A DNA stretch of 64,000 nucleotides from Streptomyces sp. MNU76 (lineage in GTDB: Bacteria; Actinomycetota; Actinomycetes; Streptomycetales; Streptomycetaceae): the NCBI RefSeq assembly GCF_020982545.1, contig NZ_JAJKLK010000019.1, positions 1,302,001 to 1,366,000 of the forward strand. Reading direction: 5' to 3'. Both the position numbers and the translations under genes were made by a program. The number at the start of each line of letters is the position of its first letter. Positions within the stretch are counted from its first letter, which is position 1. Below are positions 23,659 through 31,548 of the stretch, one piece after another. The notes beneath the pieces were generated by a model. That model was not told the DNA's origin, did no database searches, and was given only the letters and a program-made list of their open reading frames with translations.

Positions 23659-24645
23659 TCAGGCCGTCGCCGGCCACCGGGGCAGCGTCGTCACGAAGTC
23701 CGCGGTGAAGTCACGGGTGCCCGGTCCCAGCGCGACCCGGCCGGTGGCCCGCAGGCGGGCCGTCAGCGCGGGGGACTCGGAGTAGTAGACACGCCGGGCG
23801 GCGGTCGGCACGAACACCGTCTGGCCACGCGTGAGTTCGCTCGCGCACTCCACGACGACGGCCCCGTCCGCGGCCTCGACGAACGCCTCGTCGCCGCAGA
23901 CGCCGACGGCCAGCGGATCGTGCAGCGGGCAGGTGCCGTCTCCGCCGTGGCGGCTGCAGGCGGCCAGGTAGGCGCGCATCAACCGGGCGGCGAGGGCCGT
24001 GCCGGGGCCCGCGGCCTCCAGCGCGGCGAGGTCTTCCGGGCGGAACAGCCAGCGGTGCGAGGCATCCAGGTCGACCATGGTGAACGGGATGCCCGAGGAG
24101 AGCACGATCTCGGCGGCGTCCGGGTCGGCCCAGATGTTGAACTCGGCGACCGGCGTGAAGTTGCCCGGGACCTGCGCGGCGCCGCCCATGAACACGAACT
24201 TGCGGACGCGGTGGGCGAAGTGCGGGTCCTCCAGCAGGGCGATGGCCACGTTGGTGAGGGGACCGGTGGCGCACACCGTCAGCTCGCCCTCGTACTCCCT
24301 CGACAGGCGGAGCAGGGCCTGGGCGGACGACTCCGTGGGGTGCGGGGCCGTGGAGTCGGGGAGGGTTTCGTCGCCGAGGCCCGCGGGGCCGTGGAAGGCG
24401 GAGGCCTCGCGGTAGGGGAGGCGGGAGGGGCGGCCGGCGCCTCTGTGGACCGGGACGTGGGTGTCGATGCGTAGGGCTCGGGCGAGGGCGCGGGCGTTGG
24501 CGTACGTCGCCTCGGCGGGGAGGTTGCCGCCTGCCGAGGTGTACGCCTTGAGGTCCCAGAGGCCTGTTCCCAGGAGGTACTGGAGGGCTACGGCGTCGTC
24601 GATGCCGGGGTCGCTGTCCAGGACGATCGGGGTCCGGGTGGTCAC
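23659..24645 (-). CDS. Inosine-uridine-preferring nucleoside hydrolase family protein
   Basis: Nucleoside hydrolases cleave the N-glycosidic bond of ribonucleosides for salvage. The 328-residue protein carries the calcium-binding DSDPGIDDAVAL motif at residues 10-21, FMGGAAQVPGN in the middle, and CPLHDPLAVGV with the catalytic His and Asp near residue 245. Length fits the family. It lies downstream of a terminator for the sodium symporter and seems to have its own promoter. The base preference is not visible. Confidence 0.9.
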   Translation of the reverse strand: MTTRTPIVLDSDPGIDDAVALQYLLGTGLWDLKAYTSAGGNLPAEATYANARALARALRIDTHVPVHRGAGRPSRLPYREASAFHGPAGLGDETLPDSTAPHPTESSAQALLRLSREYEGELTVCATGPLTNVAIALLEDPHFAHRVRKFVFMGGAAQVPGNFTPVAEFNIWADPDAAEIVLSSGIPFTMVDLDASHRWLFRPEDLAALEAAGPGTALAARLMRAYLAACSRHGGDGTCPLHDPLAVGVCGDEAFVEAADGAVVVECASELTRGQTVFVPTAARRVYYSESPALTARLRATGRVALGPGTRDFTADFVTTLPRWPATA

Positions 24646-24744
24646 GGTCTCAGCGTAGCCGGGTGTTGTGCGCCCCCGCCGCCCTTACCCGTCCCCTCCC
24701 CAAGGGGCTGTGCCCCTTTGCCCCCAGACGTCCGTCCGGTGGGG

Positions 24745-24770
24745 CTTCTCGCGCAGTTCCCCGCGCCCCT
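24745..24770. repeat. Dispersed repeat, second copy
   Basis: CTTCTCGCGCAGTTCCCCGC and the following GCCCCT match the unit at 16999 and a diverged copy near 29600. It is immediately followed by the terminator hairpin of the symporter gene. Confidence 0.6.
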
Positions 24771-24816
24771 GAAAAAAGCGGGGCTGCGCCCCTGGCTTCT
24801 TTCAGGGGCGCAGCCC
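24771..24816 (-). terminator. Rho-independent terminator of the symporter operon
   Basis: GGGCTGCGCCCCTG at 24781-24794 pairs perfectly with CAGGGGCGCAGCCC at 24803-24816 (14 bp, 8-base loop). On the minus strand it is followed by a run of six T. That makes it a classical intrinsic terminator just 3 bp behind the symporter stop. Confidence 0.85.
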
Positions 24817-24818
24817 GG

Positions 24819-26447
24819 CTAGTGGCTCGTTCCCGCCGTTGCCGGGGGGAGTTCCACCTGGACTCCCGGGTCGCCGGCGTCTGCCGTGTAGTCCTGGGGG
24901 CGGGTCTCGTCGATGCCCTCGGGGGCTTTCGCGGCGCGCAGGACGAAGGTGAGGACCACCGTGACCACGACGTTGAGGACGAACGCCGTCAGACCGATGT
25001 AGCCGATCTCGCCGATGCCGGGGATCTCGGCGGACGAGCCGCCGAAGTGCTTCTGGGTCGGGGAGGCCACGCCGTACGCGGCGATCGTCCCGTACAGCAT
25101 GCCGACCGCCCAGCCGGCGATGAGGGCCCAGCGGTGGAACCAGCGGGTGAAGAGACCGCCGACCAGCGCCGGGAAGGTCTGGAGGATCCAGATGCCGCCC
25201 AGGAGCTGGAAGTTGATGGCGACCGTCTTGTCCATGGTGAGGACGAAGGCCAGCGCACCCACCTTCACCAGCAGGGACACCAGCTTCGAGACCTTCGTCT
25301 CCTGCGCGGGCGTGGCGTCCGGCTTGATGAAGTCCTTGTAGATGTTGCGGGTGAAGAGGTTCGCCGCCGCGATGGACATGATCGCCGCGGGCACCAGCGC
25401 GCCGATGCCGATGGCGGCGAAGGCCACGCCCGCGAACCAGTCCGGGAACATCGTCTCGAACAGCTGCGGGATCGCCAGCTGGCCGTTCTGCACCTGGACG
25501 CCGGCCGCGATCGCCATGAAGCCCAGCAGCGCCAGCAGGCCCAGCATCAGGGAGTACAGCGGCAGGATCGTGGTGTTGCGGCGGATGACCTCGCGGCTCT
25601 TGGACGACAGCGTCGCCGTGATCGAGTGCGGGTACATGAAGAGCGCCAGCGCCGAGCCGAGGGCCAGCGTCGCGTACGTCCACTGGTTGGCGTCGCCCGG
25701 GACGAGCGCGCCGCGTGGCTTGTCGGTCGCCGGGTTGGTCTGGCTGTAGGCCTCGCCCGCCTTGGCGAAGATGTCGTCGAAGCCGCCGAGCTTGATCGGG
25801 ATGTAGATGATCGCCACCGCGATGACGATGTAGATCAGGGTGTCCTTCACGAACGCGATCAGCGCGGGCGCCCGGAGGCCGGAGGAGTAGGTGTAGGCCG
25901 CCAGGACACCGAACGCGATCAGCAGGGGCAGGTCCTTGATGAACCAGTTGGTGTTCTCACCGCCGCCGACGCCCATCACGTCCAGGACGGCCTGGATGCC
26001 GACGAGTTGGAGGGCGATGTACGGCATCGTCGCGAGGATGCCGGTCAGCGCGACCGCCAGCGACAGACCCTTCGAGCCGAAGCGGCCGCGCACGAAGTCC
26101 GAGGTCGTCACATAGCCGTGCTTGTGGGAGACCGACCACAGGCGGGGCAGGAACGTGAAGATCAGCGGATAGACCAGGATCGTGTAGGGCACCGCGAAGA
26201 AACCGGCCGCGCCCGCCGCGTAGATCGCCGCCGGTACGGCGACGAAGGTGTACGCGGTGTAGAGGTCGCCGCCCAGCAGGAACCAGGTGATCCAGGTGCC
26301 GAACGACCGGCCCCCGAGGCCCCATTCGTCGAGGCTGTGCTCGTTCTCGGCCTTGCGCCAGCGCGCGGCCAGGAAGCCCATGACCGTGACGGCCAGGAAG
26401 AAGAAGATGAAGACGGCGAGCGCCACGCCGTTCACGCCGTCCTTCAC
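24819..26447 (-). CDS. Sodium:solute symporter family permease (MctP/ActP-like)
   Basis: This 542-residue transporter has about 13 hydrophobic helices. The SSS-family core appears in LDEWGLGGRSFGTWITWFLL at the second helix and the later ALVPAAIMSIAAANLFTRN. Relatives move acetate, pyruvate, lactate or other monocarboxylates with sodium. The partner DUF3311 gene overlaps its start by ATGA (26444-26447), a pairing typical for MctP-type carriers. A strong terminator lies immediately downstream. The actual substrate is not visible. Confidence 0.88.
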   Translation of the reverse strand: MKDGVNGVALAVFIFFFLAVTVMGFLAARWRKAENEHSLDEWGLGGRSFGTWITWFLLGGDLYTAYTFVAVPAAIYAAGAAGFFAVPYTILVYPLIFTFLPRLWSVSHKHGYVTTSDFVRGRFGSKGLSLAVALTGILATMPYIALQLVGIQAVLDVMGVGGGENTNWFIKDLPLLIAFGVLAAYTYSSGLRAPALIAFVKDTLIYIVIAVAIIYIPIKLGGFDDIFAKAGEAYSQTNPATDKPRGALVPGDANQWTYATLALGSALALFMYPHSITATLSSKSREVIRRNTTILPLYSLMLGLLALLGFMAIAAGVQVQNGQLAIPQLFETMFPDWFAGVAFAAIGIGALVPAAIMSIAAANLFTRNIYKDFIKPDATPAQETKVSKLVSLLVKVGALAFVLTMDKTVAINFQLLGGIWILQTFPALVGGLFTRWFHRWALIAGWAVGMLYGTIAAYGVASPTQKHFGGSSAEIPGIGEIGYIGLTAFVLNVVVTVVLTFVLRAAKAPEGIDETRPQDYTADAGDPGVQVELPPATAGTSH

Positions 26448-26773
26448 GTCGAGACACCCCCGTCCTGGGGCTCCTGGGACTCCGGGGACCGCTGGGGCTG
26501 GCGCGACTCGCCGGACTTCCGGGCGCGCTGGTCACGCTGCCACAGGACGTACGCCGTGGCGGTCAGCGCGGTGGAGATGAGCACCCAGGCCATCTGGTAC
26601 CAGTAGAAGAAGGGGATGCCGATGAACACCGGGTCCGTCTTGGCGTACGAGCCGACCCAGAGCATCGCGACGAACGGGGCGAGCAGGCACAGGGCGATGA
26701 CCACCCTGACAGGTGTCACCGTCGGTGGTCCCGCTTCGGGTGCTGGTGGCCTCACTTCGGACGCTTCTGACAT
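26444..26773 (-). CDS. DUF3311 small membrane protein
   Basis: This is a 109-residue protein with two hydrophobic helices (VVIALCLLAPFVAMLWVGSY and FYWYQMAWVLISTALTATAY). Between them are the PVFIGIPFFYW residues characteristic of DUF3311. Members are consistently encoded just before a sodium:solute symporter and probably act as its accessory subunit. The C-terminus is a charged Gln/Ser-rich tail. It is the first gene of the two-gene operon. A CCTGCGC-AAC-GCGCAGG inverted repeat about 50 bp upstream may be the operator. Confidence 0.85.
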   Translation of the reverse strand: MSEASEVRPPAPEAGPPTVTPVRVVIALCLLAPFVAMLWVGSYAKTDPVFIGIPFFYWYQMAWVLISTALTATAYVLWQRDQRARKSGESRQPQRSPESQEPQDGGVST

Positions 26774-26821
26774 GTCCCGGTTCCGTCCCCTCGCCGATCA
26801 CCACTGGGTCACCTTTGATCC

Positions 26822-26838
26822 CCTGCGCAACGCGCAGG
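26822..26838. promoter_or_regulatory. Inverted repeat upstream of DUF3311-symporter operon
   Basis: CCTGCGC and GCGCAGG flank a 3-base centre at 26829-26831. The position, 49-65 bp before the DUF3311 start, suits an operator. The cognate regulator is not identifiable here. Confidence 0.4.
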
Positions 26839-26972
26839 AAATCTAAGGGACGGCTTTCGTCGTACGGAACCCCCTGTCCGGATATCGGATGCGGAGGTTC
26901 TGTGTTCAAGCCGGTGGTTCACCAGTGGTGCGACAGTGGCGGAGCCCCGGGAGGACCGGATGCCGAACGGGC

Positions 26973-27737
26973 TCAGTCCTGCGGTCGCTTGAGGCGGGCC
27001 ACGAACTTGTACCGGTCGCCGCGGTACACGGAGCGCACCCACTCCACCGGCTGTCCGTCCTTGTCCAGCGAGTGCCGGGAGAGCATCAGCATCGGCAGAC
27101 CGACGTCCGTGCCCAGCAGGCCGGCCTCGCGCGGCGTGGCCAGCGAGGTCTCGATGGTCTCCTCGGCCTCGGCGAGATGGACGTCGTAGACCTCGGCGAG
27201 CGCGGTGTAGAGGGAGGTGTACTTCACCAGCGACCTGCGCAGCGCCGGGAATCGCTTGGCGCTCAGATGGGTCGTCTCGATCGCCATCGGCTCGCCGTTC
27301 GCCATGCGCAGCCGCTCGATGCGCAGCACCCGGCCGCCGGCGGTGATGTCGAGCTGTCCCGCGAGCGTGTCGTCCGCGGTGATGTAGCCGATGTCCAGCA
27401 GCTGTGAGGTGGGTTCGAGCCCTTGGGCGCGCATGTCCTCGGTGTAGGAGGTGAGTTGCAGCGCCTGGGAGACCTTCGGCTTGGCCACGAACGTGCCCTT
27501 GCCCTGGATGCGCTCCAGCCGCCCCTCGACCACCAGCTCCTGCAGGGCCTGGCGCACGGTCGTGCGCGAGGTGTCGAACTCGGCGGCGAGGGTGCGCTCG
27601 GGCGGTACCGGGGTGCCGGGCGGAAGCGTCTCGGTCATGTCGAGCAGGTGTTTCTTCAGGCGGTAGTACTTGGGCACGCGTGCGGTACGGACGGCCGCCC
27701 CGTTCTCGTTCTCCGCACTGCTGACGTCGGTGCTCAT
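26973..27737 (-). CDS. dasR: GntR/HutC-family regulator DasR
   Basis: DasR is the global regulator of aminosugar metabolism and, in S. coelicolor, of antibiotic onset. It leaves its dre operators when it binds glucosamine-6-phosphate. The 254-residue protein has a winged helix-turn-helix at 20-90 (RTLAAEFDTSRTTVRQALQE) and a UTRA effector domain (about 100-245). Sequence and context, divergent from dasA, support the identification. Candidate dre sites lie at 27794 and 27844 upstream, the first overlapping the likely promoter, consistent with autoregulation. Confidence 0.95.
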   Translation of the reverse strand: MSTDVSSAENENGAAVRTARVPKYYRLKKHLLDMTETLPPGTPVPPERTLAAEFDTSRTTVRQALQELVVEGRLERIQGKGTFVAKPKVSQALQLTSYTEDMRAQGLEPTSQLLDIGYITADDTLAGQLDITAGGRVLRIERLRMANGEPMAIETTHLSAKRFPALRRSLVKYTSLYTALAEVYDVHLAEAEETIETSLATPREAGLLGTDVGLPMLMLSRHSLDKDGQPVEWVRSVYRGDRYKFVARLKRPQD

Positions 27738-27793
27738 GCTCCGCCTTCCCGGCTCCTCGTGGCGTGATCTCTCTGTATACCTCTGCGGGCCTC

Positions 27794-27809
27794 GCTGGTC
27801 TAGTCCACG
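27794..27809. promoter_or_regulatory. dre site candidate upstream of dasR
   Basis: GCTGGTCTAGTCCACG matches the known dre consensus ACTGGTCTAGACCACT at 13 of 16 positions. It overlaps the -35 area of a dasR promoter whose TATACA (complement of 27774-27779) would be the -10. Confidence 0.8.
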
Positions 27810-27843
27810 GGAGGGTCTCCGGTGGTTCTCTCGAGGGAGGCGC

Positions 27844-27859
27844 AGTGGTCTACCCGACG
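27844..27859. promoter_or_regulatory. Weaker dre-like site between dasR and dasA
   Basis: AGTGGTCTACCCGACG keeps the TGGTCTA half of the dre consensus but only a weak second half. It could be an accessory DasR site. Confidence 0.4.
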
Positions 27860-27956
27860 AGTGTGGCTCAGTCGCGCGGTTTTCGCTGGCTTATTACATA
27901 AAGGTTCCTGCATATGTAGGTCGCATAACGGCTGGTGGGAGGGGGTTCGAGCACCC

Positions 27957-28008
27957 TTGACACGGCGAATGGTCTGAGCCAAGCTCCGGCGTACTGGTCT
28001 ACACCATT
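27957..28008 (+). promoter_or_regulatory. dasA promoter with overlapping dre site
   Basis: TTGACA at 27957-27962 is followed after 17 bp by CAAGCT at 27980-27985. The dre site ACTGGTCTACACCATT (27993-28008, 14 of 16 consensus matches) would cover the transcription start. DasR binding there should block dasA. Confidence 0.7.
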
Positions 28009-28105
28009 GGTCCAGGTCCTGGCCCCATGGGCGGTACGTCTGTCACCGCGGGGAGCAGGGGGGTTTGTGGCATCCCTGAGCAATGGCATCCCTGAGGAGG
28101 GTGGC

Positions 28106-29386
28106 GTGAAGAGGAAGCTGACGACCGCGATCTGTGTCGCGGGCATGATGGTCTCCATCGCGGCGTGCGGGGGCGGCGAGGACAAGAGCTCCGACACCGG
28201 GGCGGACACCAAGGAGCTGACGGTCTGGCTCACGGTCGACGCGCAGAACAACTGGCCGGAGCTGGTCAAGGCCGCCGACGCGGCGATCGAGAAGAAGCAC
28301 CCCGGCATCACCATCACGCACGAGTACTACGGCTGGCCCGACAAGAACGCCAAGCTCGACGCCGTCCTTGCCACCGACAAGGCCCCCGACGTGGTCGAGA
28401 TGGGCAACACGGAGATGCTCGCCTACATGGTCAAGGGCGCCTTCGCCCCCCTCGACCCGGCTGAGTTCGACAACTCCGGGGCCTGGCTGGACGGCCTCAA
28501 GGCCTCCGTCACCTACGAGGGCAAGACCTACGGTGTCCCGTACTACGCCGGTGGCCGCGTCGCCAACTGGCGGGGGGACCTCTTCGCCGCCGCGGGCGTC
28601 AAGTCCCCGCCGAAGACGTACGACGAGCTCACCGCCGCCCTCGACAAGGTCCAGAAGAAGCAGGGCGACAAGTTCAGCGCCTGGTACCAGCCCACCCGCG
28701 ACTGGTACGCGGCCATGTCCTTCGTCTACGACGCCGGCGGCTCCATAGCCGTCGAGTCCGGCGGCAAGTGGAAGGCCGGCCTCTCCTCCCCGGAGTCCCT
28801 CAAGGGCCTGAACGAGTTCAAGAACGTCGTCGACTCGTACATGCACGGCGACAAGACCAAGGACGAGTCCGACCGGTACATCGTCTACGGCCAGGGCAAG
28901 TCCGGCATGATCTTCGCCCCCGCCTGGGAGGGCGCGACCGCCGCGGCCAAGGAGAACGACAAGACCGGCAAGCTCGCCGGCAACGTCGAGAACTTCGTGC
29001 TGCCCGGCCCGTCCGGCAAGAACCTGCCCGTCTTCCTCGGCGGCAGCGACCTCGCCGTCCCGGTGAAGTCCGACGCGCAGACCGTCGCCGCCGAGTGGAT
29101 CAACGCCTTCACCGGGCCCGCCGGTCAGAAGGGGCTGATGGAGAAGGGCAACCTGCCCAACAACAAGACCGACCTCGCCACGCTGAAGGACGACCCGGCG
29201 ACGGCGGTCCCGGCCACCGCGGCCGAGTCCAACTGGTTCGTGCCGATGGCACCGGGCTGGGGCCAGGTCGAGAAGGCGCAGATCCTCCAGACGATGCTGC
29301 AGTCCATCGGCACCGGCAAGAAGTCGGTCGAGGAGGCCGCGAAGGCCGCCGACGCCGAGATCGACAAGGTCATCAACAACGAGTGA
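28106..29386 (+). CDS. dasA: Chitobiose/GlcNAc-oligomer ABC transporter binding lipoprotein DasA
   Basis: DasA captures chitobiose and related N-acetylglucosamine oligomers for import with DasB and DasC. The 426-residue protein begins with a short positive head (VKRKLTTA), a hydrophobic stretch and a lipobox SIAACGG, so it is a membrane-anchored lipoprotein. The solute-binding type 1 fold follows, with FAPAWEGATAAA and VPMAPGWGQVEKA. The GTG at 28106 has a strong GAGGAGGG site. A 13-bp direct repeat (28068-28080 and 28084-28096) lies in its leader. A hairpin after the gene may reduce readthrough into dasBC. Confidence 0.93.
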   Translation: MKRKLTTAICVAGMMVSIAACGGGEDKSSDTGADTKELTVWLTVDAQNNWPELVKAADAAIEKKHPGITITHEYYGWPDKNAKLDAVLATDKAPDVVEMGNTEMLAYMVKGAFAPLDPAEFDNSGAWLDGLKASVTYEGKTYGVPYYAGGRVANWRGDLFAAAGVKSPPKTYDELTAALDKVQKKQGDKFSAWYQPTRDWYAAMSFVYDAGGSIAVESGGKWKAGLSSPESLKGLNEFKNVVDSYMHGDKTKDESDRYIVYGQGKSGMIFAPAWEGATAAAKENDKTGKLAGNVENFVLPGPSGKNLPVFLGGSDLAVPVKSDAQTVAAEWINAFTGPAGQKGLMEKGNLPNNKTDLATLKDDPATAVPATAAESNWFVPMAPGWGQVEKAQILQTMLQSIGTGKKSVEEAAKAADAEIDKVINNE

Positions 29387-29396
29387 GGTGACCTGC

Positions 29397-29430
29397 CGGT
29401 CGGGCCCGGCCGTGGTGGCGGGCCCGACCG
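29397..29430 (+). terminator. Hairpin between dasA and dasB
   Basis: CGGTCGGGCCC at 29397-29407 pairs with GGGCCCGACCG at 29420-29430, starting 11 bp behind the dasA stop. As no T-tract follows, it may attenuate rather than stop transcription, giving more binding protein than permease. The rest of the 291-bp gap is GC-rich repeats. Confidence 0.6.
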
Positions 29431-29599
29431 GGGGTGCCGCGTCGGCTCGACCGATGGGCGCCCCGGGTCCGGCCGGTGACTGCCACAGGGCCGGCCGGTG
29501 GGGGACATCGGTCGGTGCCGGTCGAAGACATCGGTTCGACCGGTGGGTGATCTACGAAAGTGCCGCGATGGGGTGTCGGGTTCGGTGCCGGTGCGTCGT

Positions 29600-29628
29600 G
29601 GCTGGTCGCGCAGTACCTCGCGCCCCTT
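29600..29628. repeat. Dispersed repeat, diverged third copy
   Basis: GGCTGGTCGCGCAGTACCTC followed by GCGCCCC resembles the units at 16999 and 24745 with a few changes. It lies 50 bp before dasB. Confidence 0.5.
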
Positions 29629-29677
29629 CGGAGGCGCGCTGCTGCCGACCCCTCCTTCATCTGCTTAGGAGTGCGCG

Positions 29678-30670
29678 ATGAGTGCCGCAGACACGACCGC
29701 CCCAGCGAAGGTGCCGCCCGTGCGGCCGGGGCCACCGCCCCCGCCGGCGGCGCCGGAACGGCCGACCGGGAAGCGGACCTCCGGCGGGGCCGCCGTTCCC
29801 TGGGCCCTGCTGGCTCCCTGTCTGCTGATCCTCGCCGTCGTCCTCGGCTACCCGCTCGTCCGGCTCGTCACCCTGTCCTTCCAGGAGTTCGGCCAGTCGC
29901 AGCTCTGGGGGTTCAAGCCGGCGGAGTCGGTCGGCTTCGACAACTTCGCCAAGGTGCTCGGCGACAGCGAGTTCTGGGCGGTCGTCGTCCGGACCATCGT
30001 CTTCGCCGCCGCCTGCGTCGTCTTCACGATGGTCATCGGCATGGCGATCGCCCTGCTGCTCCAGCGGGTCTCCGGCTGGGTGAAGACGCTCATCAACATC
30101 GCGCTCGTGGCGAGTTGGGGCATGCCGATCATCGTGGCCACCACCGTCTTCAAGTGGCTCTTCGACTCCGACTACGGCATCTTCAACGCGCTCCTCAGCA
30201 AACTCCCCGGCGTCGACATGATCGGCCACAACTGGTTCGCCAGCGGACCCGAGGGCCTGGCCGTCATCACGCTCCTCGTCGTCTGGGGCGCGGTGCCGTT
30301 CGTCGTCATCACCCTGAGCGCCGGACTCACCCAGGTCCCCAAGGAGTTGGAGGAGGCCGCACGTCTCGACGGCGCCGGCGCCTGGGGCGTCTTCCGCTAC
30401 GTCACCCTGCCCATCCTCAAGCCCATCATCGTGATGCTCACGACCCTCTCCGTCATCTGGGACATGGGCGTCTTCCCGCAGGTCTTCGTGATGCGTAACG
30501 GCCATCCGGAGGCCGAGTTCCAGTTGCTCACGACCTACTCGTACGACAGGGCGTTCGTGGTCAACGACTACGCGCAGGGCTCGGCGATCGCCCTGCTCAC
30601 CGTGCTGCTGCTGCTCGGCGTGATCGGCGTCTACATGCGTCAGATGCTGAAGATCGGAGAAGTCGAATGA
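29678..30670 (+). CDS. dasB: Chitobiose ABC transporter permease DasB
   Basis: DasB is a MalF-type inner-membrane permease of 330 residues. A Pro-rich N-terminal tail (PVRPGPPPPPAAPERP) precedes six hydrophobic helices. The EAA loop that contacts the shared ATPase is seen as ELEEAARLDGAGAWGVFRYV near residue 225. No ATP-binding gene is in the cluster; in Streptomyces this importer uses the shared ATPase MsiK encoded elsewhere. The stop overlaps dasC by ATGA. Confidence 0.93.
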   Translation: MSAADTTAPAKVPPVRPGPPPPPAAPERPTGKRTSGGAAVPWALLAPCLLILAVVLGYPLVRLVTLSFQEFGQSQLWGFKPAESVGFDNFAKVLGDSEFWAVVVRTIVFAAACVVFTMVIGMAIALLLQRVSGWVKTLINIALVASWGMPIIVATTVFKWLFDSDYGIFNALLSKLPGVDMIGHNWFASGPEGLAVITLLVVWGAVPFVVITLSAGLTQVPKELEEAARLDGAGAWGVFRYVTLPILKPIIVMLTTLSVIWDMGVFPQVFVMRNGHPEAEFQLLTTYSYDRAFVVNDYAQGSAIALLTVLLLLGVIGVYMRQMLKIGEVE

Positions 30671-31539
30671 GCACCGCCACCGTCTCCGGTCCCCGGAAGA
30701 ACACGAAGAGCCGCTCCGGCCCCCGGAAGTCCAGGCTCGGCTGGAACCTCCTCGGACTGTGTGTCTTCGTCACGGCCGGCTTCCCCGTCTACTGGATGCT
30801 GAACACGGCGTTCAAACCGGCGAAGGACGCCATCGACCCGGACCCGAGCCTGCTGCCGACCGCCTTGACCCTCTCCAACTTCAGCCGGGCGCTGAACATC
30901 GCCGACTTCTGGGGCCCGGTCGGCCGCAGCCTCATCGTGTCCCTGACCGTGGTCGTGATCGGCATCGTCGTCGGCATGCTGGCCGCCCTGGCCATCTCCC
31001 GCTTCGCCTTCCGCGGCCGGAAGGTCGTCATCGTCGGCATCCTGGCCGTGCAGATGGTCCCGCTGGTCGCCATGATCATCCCGGTCTTCCTGCTCCTGAA
31101 CGATCTCGGGCAGTACGACCGCCTGACCGGTCTGATCATCACCTATCTGACCTTCATCCTCCCGTTCACCGTGTGGACGCTGCGCGGCTTCATCGTCAAC
31201 ATCCCGCGCGAACTGGAGGAGGCGGCCATGGTCGACGGCTGCTCCCGCACCACCGCCTTCATCCGCGTGGTGTTCCCGCTGCTCGCCCCGGGCATGGTGG
31301 CGACCTCCGTCTACGGCTTCATCCAGGCGTGGAACGAGTATCTGTACGCCCTGATGCTGATGAGTCAGCAGAACCAGACCGCGACCGTCTGGCTGGGCAA
31401 CTTCACCACCAAACACGGCACCGAATACGCCCCGATGATGGCCGGCTCCACCATGATGGCCGTGCCGATCGTCGTCCTCTTCCTCCTCGTCCAGCGCAAG
31501 ATGGCCGCGGGCCTCACCGCGGGCGCCGTGAAGGGATAA
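30667..31539 (+). CDS. dasC: Chitobiose ABC transporter permease DasC
   Basis: DasC is the MalG-type partner of DasB (290 residues, six helices). The EAA loop is ELEEAAMVDGCSRTTAFIRV near residue 185. A basic N-terminus (RKNTKSRSGPRKSRLGW) sits in the cytoplasm. It overlaps dasB at the start and is followed nine bases later by the GH3 enzyme gene, so import and intracellular cleavage of the sugar are encoded together. DasR control through the dasA dre site should extend over the operon. Confidence 0.93.
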   Translation: MSTATVSGPRKNTKSRSGPRKSRLGWNLLGLCVFVTAGFPVYWMLNTAFKPAKDAIDPDPSLLPTALTLSNFSRALNIADFWGPVGRSLIVSLTVVVIGIVVGMLAALAISRFAFRGRKVVIVGILAVQMVPLVAMIIPVFLLLNDLGQYDRLTGLIITYLTFILPFTVWTLRGFIVNIPRELEEAAMVDGCSRTTAFIRVVFPLLAPGMVATSVYGFIQAWNEYLYALMLMSQQNQTATVWLGNFTTKHGTEYAPMMAGSTMMAVPIVVLFLLVQRKMAAGLTAGAVKG

Positions 31540-31548
31540 CCGACCCTG

